From: Stephanodiscus triporus
Lineage: Eukaryota > Bacillariophyta > Thalassiosirophyceae > Thalassiosirales > Thalassiosiraceae
Assembly: GCA_036939755.1 (NCBI GenBank)
Contig: JALLAZ010000464.1
Location: 1 to 15,170, forward strand
DNA length: 15,170 nt
Direction of reading: 5' to 3'
Each line of letters starts with the position of its first letter. Position 1 is the first letter of the stretch. Made by a program: the position numbers and the translations under genes. The notes beneath the pieces are model-generated. The model was not told the DNA's origin and made no database searches. It saw only the letters and a list, made by a program, of their open reading frames with translations. Below, piece by piece: positions 1-8,964 of the stretch.

Positions 1-983
1 GCCAAAATCGATTTGATCGAACCGGATGTACAGCCCGCCGATGGCGATGCCAGCAGCGGCGATGCCGTTGTGACGACCTTCCGCATCACCAGTGCGGGGG
101 GTTACTACATGGCGATTACTGACCAGAACAACTCACAAATTGGTGAAATTTTTCAAAACCCCATGATTGATGCTTCCGATCAGGTTATTGGGATACATCA
201 GGGTTTCGCCTTCAACTTCCCGAATAACACATCCATCTCCAACTTGGGATACTCCACAGGTACAGAATTGGAGAATTCGAATTGTCTATTCCAAATGGAT
301 GATGGAGAAAAATTAATGCCATCAATCAAGCTGTCGTGTCTGGCACGGGGCTGTACCAAAAATACGAAGGAAGCATATTTTGGGAAGTCAACTTCTCGCC
401 CGATCCCAACTACATAGCCAACATCACTCTCGTCGTCAACGATGATGCCGCATAAGCTGTCAGTGGCGATGTTACGCTGAATAATATTGAGGAGGGAGGG
501 TACTACTAGGCAATCACTGACCCGGAAACAGGGGACCAGATCGGCGCTAGGTTCCAGAGCCTAGTCTATGACTCATTGACGGGAGAAAGGATCGGTACCA
601 ACCAGGGGTATTGCTTCATTTTCCCTCCCAACGACTTTACGCGCGATATCAGCCAAGGAAATCGTCACTTCTTCCTGAATGAGGGGACTTTGAACATCTA
701 CAACGATGTTGTAGTTGGGGCGACTGGAATATACAAACAGTACACAGGCGGGAAAGCCCACGAAACAATTCATTCCCGGATTCCCTACAATTCCAGTATC
801 CATCTGGTGGCGCCCTCCGCTGAAGATTCAACCTCTACCGGGGGTGAAAAAGCTCCCACTGAAGTTGATGGTAGTTCTGCGAGTTCTAATAGTGGAGGGC
901 ACAAGCTGGCGATTGGTGTATGTGGACTTGTTTTTATGTCTCAAGCAATTCTCGTTCTCTTTCATGGAATGACATCTCTTTGA
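1..983 (+). pseudogene. Broken two-repeat barrel-like (dirigent/allene oxide cyclase-like) surface protein, 5' end outside the window
   Basis: The reading frame is open from the left edge, so the start lies outside. Two homologous repeats are visible. Repeat 1 has GGYYMAITDQ, then IGIHQGFAFNFPNN, then VVSGTGLYQKYEGS. Repeat 2 has GGYY-stop-AITDP, then IGTNQGYCFIFPPN, then VVVGATGIYKQYTGGKA. The (I/V)G-x-x-QG-(Y/F) and G-x-TG-x-Y-x-x-Y-x-G pattern resembles the dirigent / allene-oxide-cyclase barrel fold; this is my reading, not a search result. The C-terminus has a Ser/Gly stretch followed by a hydrophobic tail (LAIGVCGLVFMSQAILVLF), which would fit a GPI-anchor signal or membrane anchor. Three lesions break it: a frame change in the A-run at 308-312, consistent with one missing A; an in-frame TAA at 453-455; and an in-frame TAG at 507-509, at the position where repeat 1 has Met. 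Homology continues across all three, which argues against introns. Alternatives are sequencing error plus an unusual gene model, or a recently dead paralogue. Confidence 0.65.
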
Positions 984-1522
984 ATGAGAAGTTGATATGC
1001 CCGCAAAACAAGGGAGGCTGTGTTAGCGAGCAAGTAGGCCCAGCACATGTCAAGACCACCGAGGGCAATCCCGACGCATCGATCCCGCCCCTCCACTCGC
1101 GAGACCACTCATCAGGCTTGAGGAGGCGATCACGGCATCATTTTATTGTGTCAAAGTCTCCTGAATCACGCCGATTGTGAGAGCATCGAACAGGTAAAAT
1201 AATTAGGAGTACATAAAGCAAGTGAATCATGATAAAACGTACGTTGACGTAAAATTATCTTGTTATGACCTTTTTGGCCCGGCCTGCGGCAACCTCTCAA
1301 ACCTGCCTGACGATATCCGATTCCCCTCCACCGTCACACCCATCCCACCTGTTTCCTATTTACCTTCATTCCCGACTCGGATGGATGTCCTCCCCCGTTA
1401 ATTCGCTACATCCGTACTTCTGTCAGCATAGGCAAAAATACGACATCGCACAGTGAAGAACACCCATCCTCTCGCCCGGAACTGACGACAAACACCACAT
1501 CCCAATATCATTCGAATAAATT
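984..1522. other. Intergenic stretch, no convincing gene
   Basis: This lies between the end of the broken barrel gene and the 3' end of the mS38 gene. Open frames here are short (under 90 codons), composition-driven and show no recognisable motif. The part near 1500-1522 is expected to hold the mS38 3' UTR on the minus strand. No tRNA-like or repeat structure was seen. Confidence 0.5.
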
Positions 1523-2143
1523 TTACTTTCTCGTCTTCAGACGAAGCTTCTTCCTCCTCTTGCGGAGCTTGTGCTTGTTCATCATCTTCTTGCGTCGTTT
1601 CAGCGTGGATATCAGCCAGATCGCCAGGTCCGCGAGCGTGGAGGATATCCCCCCGTCGTCCTGCGGCGATTCCGTCGTCGTAGTAATCGTCGTCGTCGCG
1701 GATGCGGATGCGAAAATGGCGGCATCCTCCCGGTCCCCTCCCCGCCCGTCGACGTCGTCGTTTGCCTCGACCACTCGTTTCGACGACAAGTCCATCATCG
1801 TCGTCGCGGCGAACGTCCAATCCCCGAAGGAAGCGGCGATGGCGCTCGCCAGGCGCGACGTGGCATCGCCGTACAACGACGACGCGCCGATCTTCGTATT
1901 CGTCGTCGTCGGCGTCACGGAGACGGGAAGGGGCGGTCCCCTCGATGACAACATCATTCCGGAGACGGAGGGGGCATCGTAGTAGTATCCGTCGTCGTCG
2001 TCGCGCCACCGATGCGACGGACTGCGGAGGAGAGATAGGGCGGACAGCGACCTCGCGGCGGCCACGGAGGTTGACGACGACGCGCTCCCGACCACCCCGC
2101 CACGCGAGGCCGCGTTGACGATGGCCGAGCGGAGAAGGGACAT
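1523..2143 (-). CDS. Mitochondrial small-subunit ribosomal protein mS38 (AURKAIP1/Cox24-type C-terminus)
   Basis: Single-exon, 206 residues. The last 29 residues form the diagnostic very basic tail: STLKRRKKMMNKHKLRKRR followed by KKLRLKTRK. This matches the AURKAIP1/COX24 domain (mS38), where S-x-L-K/R-R-R-x-x-K-M-N-K-H-K is conserved and the protein ends directly after it. In known mitoribosomes mS38 binds small-subunit rRNA near the decoding region. The N-terminus from MSLLRSAIVNAASRGG is Ser/Ala/Arg-rich and acid-poor, as in a mitochondrial presequence. The middle is low-complexity (Asp, Thr, Ser runs from CGT-type repeats) and weakly constrained. The total length is close to human AURKAIP1. 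The frame stays open to an upstream ATG at 2233 with better start context, but those 30 codons are AT-rich and use codons rare in the rest of the gene, so I treat them as 5' UTR. The tail identification is strong; the start is uncertain. Confidence 0.85.
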   Translation of the reverse strand: MSLLRSAIVNAASRGGVVGSASSSTSVAAARSLSALSLLRSPSHRWRDDDDGYYYDAPSVSGMMLSSRGPPLPVSVTPTTTNTKIGASSLYGDATSRLASAIAASFGDWTFAATTMMDLSSKRVVEANDDVDGRGGDREDAAIFASASATTTITTTTESPQDDGGISSTLADLAIWLISTLKRRKKMMNKHKLRKRRKKLRLKTRK

Positions 2144-2481
2144 TGATCGGTCCTGTCCGAGTGAGGGTGCAACCGCAAAAAATAAAATTCTAGAGGGGTA
2201 GAATATTTTCGAAGTGGCTCTTGTACGATGCATGGTTGAGGCGGGCCCGCGGGGGTCGGGGGGTCGGCCCGCTAAATAAAACCCCCAACCGACATTTCAA
2301 TTAACCCTAAGAGTATCTCGGATTAACCATAAGGTCATTTGCCATTTTTTCGGGTCATCCAAGGTCTCGTGAAGTCCAATACTCGTGAAAGAAGGAGAGA
2401 GATGGCGGCGCGGTGAAGGAAGGCAAAAAAAGGCACATAATATGCGCAAAATGGACTCTTAGATAGGAAAGACGAAGGACG
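2144..2481. promoter_or_regulatory. Divergent intergenic region between mS38 (-) and the sulfotransferase (+)
   Basis: A 338-bp spacer separates two divergently oriented starts, so it should carry both promoters and 5' UTRs. It holds a GC-rich block at 2241-2272 flanked by AT-rich DNA. No confident TATA or initiator element can be assigned. Confidence 0.4.
2241..2272. repeat. GC-rich inverted repeat in a divergent promoter region
   Basis: Seven-base arms GCGGGCC (2241-2247) and GGCCCGC (2266-2272) enclose a G-rich loop containing two near-copies of GGGGGTCGG. The first ten bases are also a perfect palindrome (GCGGGCCCGC). The block could form a hairpin or a G-rich structure. Its role is unknown. 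Confidence 0.4.
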
Positions 2482-4151
2482 ATGCCGCGAATAATGGCAG
2501 TAACCAGACACCGTTCGAAATCGGTAGCGGCCGTATTGGCCCTCTGCGGCACGGCCGCGCTGTACAGTCGTCATCGTCATCAATCGACAAACGACGGCGA
2601 GGCACGACGATCCCCGGCGGCGGCGGCGGGATCGCGTCGTAGTCTCTCCGTCGCCCTCCCGAATGGCGGGTGCGAAATCACGTGGCCGAAGAAGCCCCCG
2701 AAAGACGTCGAGATCACGTACGCGGCGTCCTACCCCGGATGCGGCGCGCGCATGACGTGGAATCTCGTCGAGGCCCTCACCGGCCTCGAGACGGGGGACG
2801 ATTGGAACAACAACGGTCGGGGCGAGGAGGTCGTCACCGTCAAGACGCACTACCCCCAGAGCAACGGCATACTTCCCGAGTTCGACGATAGGATCGGTCG
2901 AGTTTTCGTTATGATACGTAATCCCATGAAGAGCATACCGAGCTTCTTCAATCACATATACGAGATGAGGAATCACCTGCCGGTACACTCCGAGCGCGCG
3001 CCGTTGGAGGAATGGACCAAGTGGAGGGACGCCTATTTGGACATCGAGATCGCCGAGTACAAGAAGTTCATCACGTGAGTCCCGCCCCCCCCCCCTCCCT
3101 CTTTTTTAACAGATTCGTGATATGCTTTTGCCACTCGTCCGCCCCCCCACCCCCCCCCGGGTTCGTCTCACCGCGTCATTTCGTGTGTCTTGTCTGTTTG
3201 TTCGGAACGTCCGTGTTAATTTTTTCGAAACGCAGCTATTGGATGGAACGATACTCCCCCGAGAATCGCCTCCTCCTGACCTACGAGGGCCTGACCGACG
3301 ACCTCATCGGTCCGGAGGTCACCAAGGCACTGAACGATTTCCTCGGCAGGGCGAGGGGGGTAACGCCCATCCATCAGGACAGCGTCGCCTGCGTCTGGAG
3401 GGCGGTCGTTAAGAACGAGCCGCCCGAGCACCAGGCGGCGCAATTCAAGAAATTGCAATCCCAGGCGGTGAACACGCCCCCCGGCACGATCCAGAAGCAA
3501 ACGGAGCGTAACCTGGCAGACGAACAACCTCGCGATCCGAGCGGTGCACTTTTTGCCAAGGAGCAGTATTTGCGCAATTCCGCCATTCCGTTACTATCTC
3601 CTCAATCGATACCGTCACCTCCGGTCCAACAACGTCGAGATCCTAACGTCGGCAGCGCGGAGATATTCCCGATCGTGAGCGGCGAGCCAGCCAATTATGC
3701 AGACGGCGAAGGGGGGGACCCCTTCGACGCGCTGAATGAGGAAATGCAAAAGATCCTCGCGCGGGGAAAGGAACTACTCCGACGGAATCAACAACTCGAC
3801 CATCAAAATGAAATCCAAGAGGGGCCACAACCCCAGCAGCGGCAGCAACAGCACCAACTACAACAGACGGGAATACGAAACGAGATGTACCAATACGATA
3901 TTAGTCACCGTCGTCTGGATCCGGGACATCACAACTCCCAACGCGCGGGACCGGACGTGCCCCGACCCTACCTGCCGAGGCAGTTGGACAACATGATGAA
4001 CATGCTGCTGGAGGTGGCGAACCGATACGAGAATACGGACGTACGGCTGTACCACATCATGATGGGATATTACGAACAGATACGTAAGGAGAGGGCGAAA
4101 ATGAACTCCGACGAGCCGCTGAACGTGAAGTCGGCCGGGGGATTTTACTGA
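2482..4151 (+). CDS. Sulfotransferase family protein, two exons, probable Golgi type II membrane protein
   Basis: Exons 2482-3074 and 3236-4151 join to 502 residues; the split codon ACC restores the frame as FITYWMERYSPENR. The predicted role is transfer of sulfate from PAPS to a carbohydrate or other acceptor in the Golgi lumen; the acceptor is unknown. The 5'-phosphosulfate loop is at residues 81-93 (AASYPGCGARMTW, in place of the usual YPRSGNTW), followed by VKTHYP. The 3'-phosphate site is RNPMKSIPSFFNH at 146-158, with Arg146 and Ser154 in the expected places. After the intron, LLLTYEGLTDD matches the family's Y-E-(D/G)-L segment. A hydrophobic stretch at about residues 14-28 after basic residues suggests a signal anchor. 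Beyond about residue 310 the chain is an unusual Q/N/P-rich tail ending in a more ordered segment (NMMNMLLEVANRYENTDVRL). Met1 or Met5 (2494) may start translation; Met5 has the stronger context. Confidence 0.8.
3075..3235 (+). other. Intron of the sulfotransferase gene (161 nt)
   Basis: The donor is GTGAGT at 3075-3080 and the acceptor is CGCAG ending at 3235. Reading into the intron gives an immediate TGA. Removal joins two family-consistent segments in frame. The intron contains a C11 run at 3085-3095 and further C-rich tracts near 3141-3160. Confidence 0.8.
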
Positions 4152-4527
4152 TTCGGATAGGGCGTGGCTCGAGTTTTGATGGTGGAACTTTAAGCACGAG
4201 AAGCTCAATAAAATATACGATCGTGTTGCGTTATGTTTTTACTTCTCCGAGATACTACTTTATCACCGGCACTTACCTCGTCTCGTCGAGGGAGTCATCG
4301 ATATTCTACCTTGCACGGATTGAATACGAACAACCAAGGTCAAATATCTACCCCCGGAAGTCATTTCTAAGGCTTCCATGCAGGCAGGGAAAGAAGCATT
4401 CACATCCAACGCTCACCGACAAGGAGAGTTGCAAAACAATCGGGCGTATGGACCCGTACGGACGTATACAGCGCCCATCGAAAAAATGCGGGAGGTACTA
4501 AAAGATGTCCGTCTCCTTTCGCCGCCT
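4152..4527. other. Convergent 3' intergenic region
   Basis: This 376-bp stretch lies between the stops of the sulfotransferase (+) and the IMPase-family gene (-). It should hold both 3' UTRs. The short open frames in it look random. Nothing else was seen apart from an AATAAA at 4207. Confidence 0.5.
4207..4212 (+). terminator. Possible poly(A) signal of the sulfotransferase gene
   Basis: AATAAA begins 56 bases after the sulfotransferase stop codon. The position is plausible. The importance of this hexamer in this lineage is not established from the sequence. Confidence 0.3.
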
Positions 4528-5824
4528 TTACATTCCCAAGACCACCCTGCGAGTCTCCTCCACGAGCTCCGCATTGACGCCGCAGATCACGCTCTTCGTT
4601 AGCAAGTTAAATTCGTACCCCCGCGCGATCTCGCCCGTCCCTCCGTCGACGAAGTCCCCTCCCGATCGAGGCAGCAGGTGCGTCATCGTGCACCCCGCCT
4701 CCGTCGCCACCACGAGTCCCGCGCAGTAATCCCAAGGCTTCCACCCCTCCTCTGCCAGGCCCGAGTAGACCACGTCCAACCTTCCCGAGGCGACGTAGCA
4801 CAGGTCGAGGACGCCCGATCCCAGGGACCTCGTCGCCCGCACCCCGTGGCGGAGCAGCCTCCCGACGGCGTTCGTCATCCGGTCGATCCCCCCCTCCTCC
4901 GCACACGCGTATCCGAATTCGAATCCAACGACCGAGTCCGACAAAGTCCTCGCCGCCTTATCCCCGGCGCATCCCGAGATTCGGACGCCGTTGCGATACG
5001 CGCCCATCCCTCGAACGGCGACGTACAGCTCGTCCGTCGCGGGGGAGTAGACCACGCCCGCGTGAGGCCTCCCGCGCACGCACACCCCGATCGAGACGCA
5101 GCAGAGCGGCAGGCCCGACGCGAAGTTCGTCGTGCCGTCGATGGGATCGATGATCCACGTCGTTTCGCCGTCGGGATCGATGGGATCGACGATCCCCCCC
5201 GATCCGGTCGATTCCTCCCCTATTATGCGATGGGAGGGGAAACGAATTCCGATCTCGCGCGCGATGTGGTCCTCGTTCATGACGTCGATCGCCGTGGCGA
5301 GGTCGGAGGGATTGCTCTTCGTGGAGATGTCCAGGTCGGAGGGGTTCTCGTGCGCGGTTCCCCTCGTTTCGAGGTGGCGGGTCATGTTCCTCCCGGCTTT
5401 CGGGGTAATGGAAGGGACGAGGGTGCGGAGAGAGGCGGGGGGGGGGGGGGAGATGATGGGAGCGGGGGCATGCGCGTGGGCATCGTTCGATTCGACACAC
5501 GAGGGACGCCCGGACGAGCATGGACAAAGAATCGTCACCTTACTCACCCTCCAGGGCGAGACGAACGGCGAGCGCGACCTCCTCGCGGCACTCGCAATTC
5601 CCCTCCAGGATCTCCGGGGGGACTTCGAAATGCCCTCGCACCCCCGAGCCATCGTCGTCGTCTTCGTCGTCGTCGTTTCCGATCCGTCGTCGTCGGGCCG
5701 ACTCTCGGCGCGGTCTGACGCCGGCATTGCCGCCGAATGCAGAGGTGTAACACGCCCAGGACGCAACCGCGGTGGCGACCCCGGCCGCTAGAGTGAGTTT
5801 CATCGGCCCGATGGACGTCGACAT
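4528..5824 (-). CDS. Inositol monophosphatase family enzyme, two exons, probable plastid targeting
   Basis: Exons 5548-5824 and 4528-5396 (minus strand) join to 381 residues. The split codon GCC gives LALEAGRNM, matching the family's helix A-x-E-A-G. The family hydrolyses inositol monophosphate or related small phosphate esters with Mg2+. Visible motifs: KSNPSDLATAID at 119-130; the metal-ligand GEES at 152-155; the signature WIIDPIDGTTNF at 173-184 with Asp176 and Asp179; and the C-terminal metal-binding WKPWDYCAG with Asp315. All expected metal ligands are present, so it should be active. The N-terminus is MKLTLAAGVATAVASWACY, then TSAF, then GGNAGVRPRRES and an Arg run. This looks like a signal peptide with Phe at +1 followed by a basic transit peptide, as in diatom plastid proteins. 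An acidic Asp/Glu run follows. Met1 or Met8 (5803) may be the start. Histidinol-phosphate phosphatase (IMPL2-like) activity cannot be excluded. Confidence 0.85.
5397..5547 (-). other. Intron of the IMPase-family gene (151 nt)
   Basis: On the minus strand the donor is GTGAGT (5542-5547) and the acceptor is CGAAAG ending at 5397. Splicing joins the two parts of the conserved N-terminal helix. Unspliced RNA would reach TAA within two codons. It carries a C14 tract on the coding strand (G14 at 5437-5450 as given). Confidence 0.8.
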
Positions 5825-6158
5825 GCCGAGAGAGAATAATCTGAGAGAAGAGGTAGACAGATATCTAGAGTAGGTAGGAGGCGAGCGAGGTTTGGGAGGA
5901 AAAAAGATTCGAGTTCCATGGTATTGATTCCAACGTAAACGTCCACTATGGTAGGAGAGTACCTACTTATGTACGACGTAGTACCGTACGGGAGAGAGGT
6001 TGCGTTGGTTGGTACTCCTACATAAAGGGACTCCCGATTCCTAAAACCTGAGGCGTTGATTCTCTCCATCTGCACAAACATAAAAAAGATAAAAGCGCAC
6101 CTAAAAGAGACGTGCCTCTAGCATTTTATTCTTTACTACCCCACTCAACAACATCACC
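5825..6158. promoter_or_regulatory. Divergent promoter region between the IMPase-family gene (-) and UAP56 (+)
   Basis: A 334-bp spacer between divergent starts. It contains an imperfect inverted repeat, GTAGGAGAGTACC near 5951-5963 and GGTACTCCTAC near 6010-6020. The last 70 bases before the UAP56 start are A-rich, then CT/AC-rich, ending in ATCACCATGG, which has ideal start context. No TATA box can be assigned with confidence. Confidence 0.4.
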
Positions 6159-8379
6159 ATGGCCGACAACGAGGATGATCAGGATCTCGTCGACTACGAC
6201 GAGGAGGAGGAGGAACAGAACGTCGCCGCTGAGGAGTCCGCGGATGCGGAGGGCAAAGAAACCAAGAAGTGAGTCTCGGTCGGCACCACGTAGAGTGCTA
6301 CCAAGGAATTCGTATGAGCCATCGTGGATCCAGACAAATATAATAATGGCGTTGCCCCCCTTGATTGGGGGGGACTCCTCCGTTTGTGCACGGGGGGAGG
6401 CCGTCGAATTGTGATTTATCAGAAGCCTGTTATGGCGACGGGCGAGCCCCTGCTCGGAGGACCCCCCCCCAGGCAGACTACGTCCTAAGCCCCTCCCTCG
6501 TCCATAGAGAGCGTCAGTAGCTCGGCGTTCCATCAAAGACGTCACGGAGCCCCCCTCACTCCCTCAAACAAAATCAATTCTTAAGTGCTAGATCTAGCAA
6601 GTCTAGGAAGCCGCCAAAGTAGAGGTACCATCAGCTACAGGCGGCGTTCTGCACGATATGAGCCTCTGGTTTTGAGGGGAGAACGAGTGAGGGGAGGATA
6701 TATTACATATTGCTGAAAGTGATACCTCACCTGTGGAATGGGTTGACTCGTGTCCGGTCAGGCACTCTAGTTGGTTCCTAGGGGGGAGGGGGGGGGGGGG
6801 GCTGAACGGCTTTGTCACGTTCAGAGGAAGCGGACATGCTTAAAGTTTTGGGAACTGATGGAAGTCTCCTCGGGCGTCATGTATTCGGCTGGCGTTGACG
6901 AGGCGGTCAGGAACAACGACACCCTGGCACATCAGCAGCAAGCTATTTTTGATTTTGAAGCATTCATCTGTGACTTCATTTTGGCATGGCAACCAAAACC
7001 ACAGGCGCAGCTGGTTGCACACGATTTGTTGTTCACTTTTCTTGGGCTACTACCTGTCACCGTAAAGCGGTTTTGCACGACACCATCCATCCCAAAAAAA
7101 CTGTCTCCACGAAAACTCTGACCATATATGATATTATTATCGCTCGCATCCTGAATTTTATTTACTTTTCTCAAATCACACCTCCATCAGGGGTCACTAT
7201 GTAGGAATCCACGCATCCGGTTTCAAGGATTTTATTCTCAAGCCCGAATGCCTCCGAGCCGTCGTTGATTGCGGTTTTGAGCATCCCTCTGAGGTCCAAC
7301 ATGAATGCATCCCACAGGCTGTTCTAGGTATGGATATTGTTTGCCAAGCCAAGAGTGGTATGGGTAAGACTGCGGTGTTTGTTCTCGCGACACTTCACCA
7401 GTTGGATCCCAATGCCTTCCCTGCGGGGGAAAATCAGGTCAGCGTGTTGGTTCTCTGTCACACTCGTGAATTGGCTTTCCAGATTGCGCATGAGTATGAA
7501 AGGTTCTCGAAGTATTTGCCCGAAGTGAAGACAGCTGTGTTCTATGGAGGCGTTGCTATCAAGACAAACAGGGATGTGCTCAAGAACGATTGTCCTCACA
7601 TCGTGGTGGGTACTCCTGGACGTGTGTTGGGACTAGCGAGGGAGAAGACCCTCAAGTTGGACCACATCAAGCACTTTGTCTTGGATGAGTGTGATCGTAT
7701 TTTGGAGTCTTTGGATATGCGTCGTGACATCCAGGAAATCTTCCGCATGACTCCCCACGAGAAGCAGGTGATGATGTTCAGTGCCACATTGAGCAAGGAA
7801 ATCCGTCCCGTGTGCAAAAAGTTCTGCCAGGATCCGATGGAAATCTATGTGGACGACGATACTAAATTGACTCTCCATGGGTTGCAGTTGTACTACGTCA
7901 AACTAGCGGAGGCGGAGAAAAACCGGAAGTTGAATGACTTGCTCGATGCCCTTGAGTTTAATCAAGTTGTTATCTTTGTGTCGAAGGTAGCCCGCGCCAA
8001 TGAACTTAATCGTCTCTTGACTGAGTGCAACTTCCCGTCCATCTGCATCCATGCTGGCCAAAAGCAAGAGGAGCGCATCGCCAAGTACAAGTCCTTTAAG
8101 GAGTTTAACGCCCGCATCCTTGTCTCCACCGACTTGTTTGGACGTGGTATCGACATTGAGCGCGTTAACGTCGTCATCAACTATGACTTCCCAGATGATT
8201 CTGATCAGTTCTTGCATCGCGTGGGGCGTGCTGGCCGTTTCGGTACCAAGGGCCTTGCCATTTCGTTCATTTCGAGTGAGCCCGATCAGGAGATTTTGGA
8301 CAAGGTCCAGAGTCGTTTCGAGGTGAACATTCCTGAGCTTCCTGATGAGATTGATGCCTCCGCATACATGAGTACTTAG
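6159..8379 (+). CDS. DExD-box RNA helicase UAP56/Sub2 (DDX39B-type), two exons
   Basis: Exons 6159-6268 and 7191-8379 join to 432 residues, close to human UAP56 (428). The product is an ATP-dependent RNA helicase of spliceosome assembly and of the TREX mRNA-export complex, in the nucleus. The N-terminus is acidic ([19 protein letters not shown]). After the splice come [20 protein letters not shown], the Q motif GFEHPSEVQ, motif I AKSGMGKT (90-97), motif Ib TPGR, motif II DECD (202-205; DECD rather than DEAD marks this subfamily), motif III SAT (234-236), the [10 protein letters not shown] motif, and motif [10 protein letters not shown] (379-386). The C-terminus [14 protein letters not shown] is a near-exact family signature. 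The 5' exon is assigned because its acidic start and the split codon AA|G exactly complete the family N-terminus. ATG context is ideal (ACCATGG). The gene is divergent from the IMPase-family gene. The function call is very secure. Confidence 0.96.
6586..6599. repeat. Perfect 14-bp palindrome in the UAP56 intron
   Basis: TGCTAGATCTAGCA is its own reverse complement. It could be a protein-binding site in DNA, or a weak hairpin in RNA. Its function is unknown. Confidence 0.5.
6781..6801 (+). repeat. G-rich homopolymer tract in the UAP56 intron
   Basis: Six G, one A, then fourteen G on the sense strand of the intron. It could form a G-quadruplex in the pre-mRNA, and it is a likely site of length variation. 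Confidence 0.6.
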
Positions 8380-8964
8380 GCTGCAGGCTGCACGATGTCA
8401 TTATTCATAGTGTTATGGGTCGAATTAGGTAGCTAGGGTGGGCCGAAGGCACAAGTGAAACGCTTGCCTACGAAGTAGTAAATGATATTTTGAATCCAAT
8501 TGTTCATGCGTGACATATGACTTGTCTCATCTCCAATGCCCTGCACCACCTCAGCAAAATTAACCTTAGTAGAGAACACAGTCCGCCATAATCTCTTGGG
8601 AGGGCTCGGACCCGGCAACGCTTAGTCTGGTGGCAGCTCCCCACGATAAATATCTCTTGCTTCTCTGAACTCTCCACCTCTTCTCCAAAGCGAGGCTCGC
8701 TATGTTCTCTAGCTGTCCAACCAATGAATTCCAAGGCATGCAGAGACCAAATTACGATGTTTTGGCGGGAGCCCAAAGGTAGTCATAATCCTGACACGTT
8801 GGCCTTCCGCAAGCCTTGACCGTAGCGTCGTCATTGGGTGAAGAATCACTCTCGCCAGGCGGCATCCGTTCTCTCTCTCCCCACTCTCCCTCACCCCGGC
8901 CGGATGATTCCAGCCGCATGGATATTTTGGGGATGTCCTTTCCCGCCACGCACACTATCGTAGC
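8380..8964. other. Intergenic region between UAP56 and the RUS-family gene
   Basis: This 585-bp stretch follows UAP56 and precedes the RUS-family start in the same orientation, so it holds a 3' UTR and then a promoter. A direct repeat GGCTGCA x2 lies at about 8379-8392, just after the UAP56 stop. A pyrimidine-rich tract at about 8868-8897 lies 70-100 bases upstream of the RUS start and may be promoter-related. The short open frames on both strands show no family motifs. Confidence 0.45.

Larger units (their letters stand above)
6269..7190 (+). other. Long first intron of UAP56 (922 nt)
   Basis: The donor is GTGAGT at 6269-6274, preceded by AAGAA so that retention gives TGA at once. The acceptor is CCATCAG ending at 7190. 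It is about six to eight times longer than the other introns here. Inside are a C6/G6 inverted repeat (6355-6372), a C9 tract directly followed by AG (6462-6472), a 14-bp palindrome (6586-6599), a G-rich run (6781-6801) and an 87-codon open frame (6858-7121). No box C/D snoRNA or tRNA was recognised. Confidence 0.8.

Noticed and set aside
1..983. A reassigned stop-codon genetic code explaining TAA and TAG in the barrel gene
   Set aside because: All other genes in the window use TAA, TAG or TGA as real terminators at family-consistent ends, and the frameshift would remain.
1560..2118. Plus-strand open frames across the mS38 gene
   Set aside because: The diagnostic mS38 C-terminal tail is on the minus strand; the plus frames are repeat-driven.
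4678..5718. 346-codon open frame on the + strand
   Set aside because: It is fully antisense to the well-supported IMPase-family gene, Arg/Pro-rich, and typical of the complement of GC-rich coding sequence.
6269..7190. Intronic snoRNA or tRNA in UAP56
   Set aside because: Vertebrate UAP56-type genes host box C/D snoRNAs, so I looked for them. No properly spaced RUGAUGA/CUGA pair and no T-loop consensus were found by eye.
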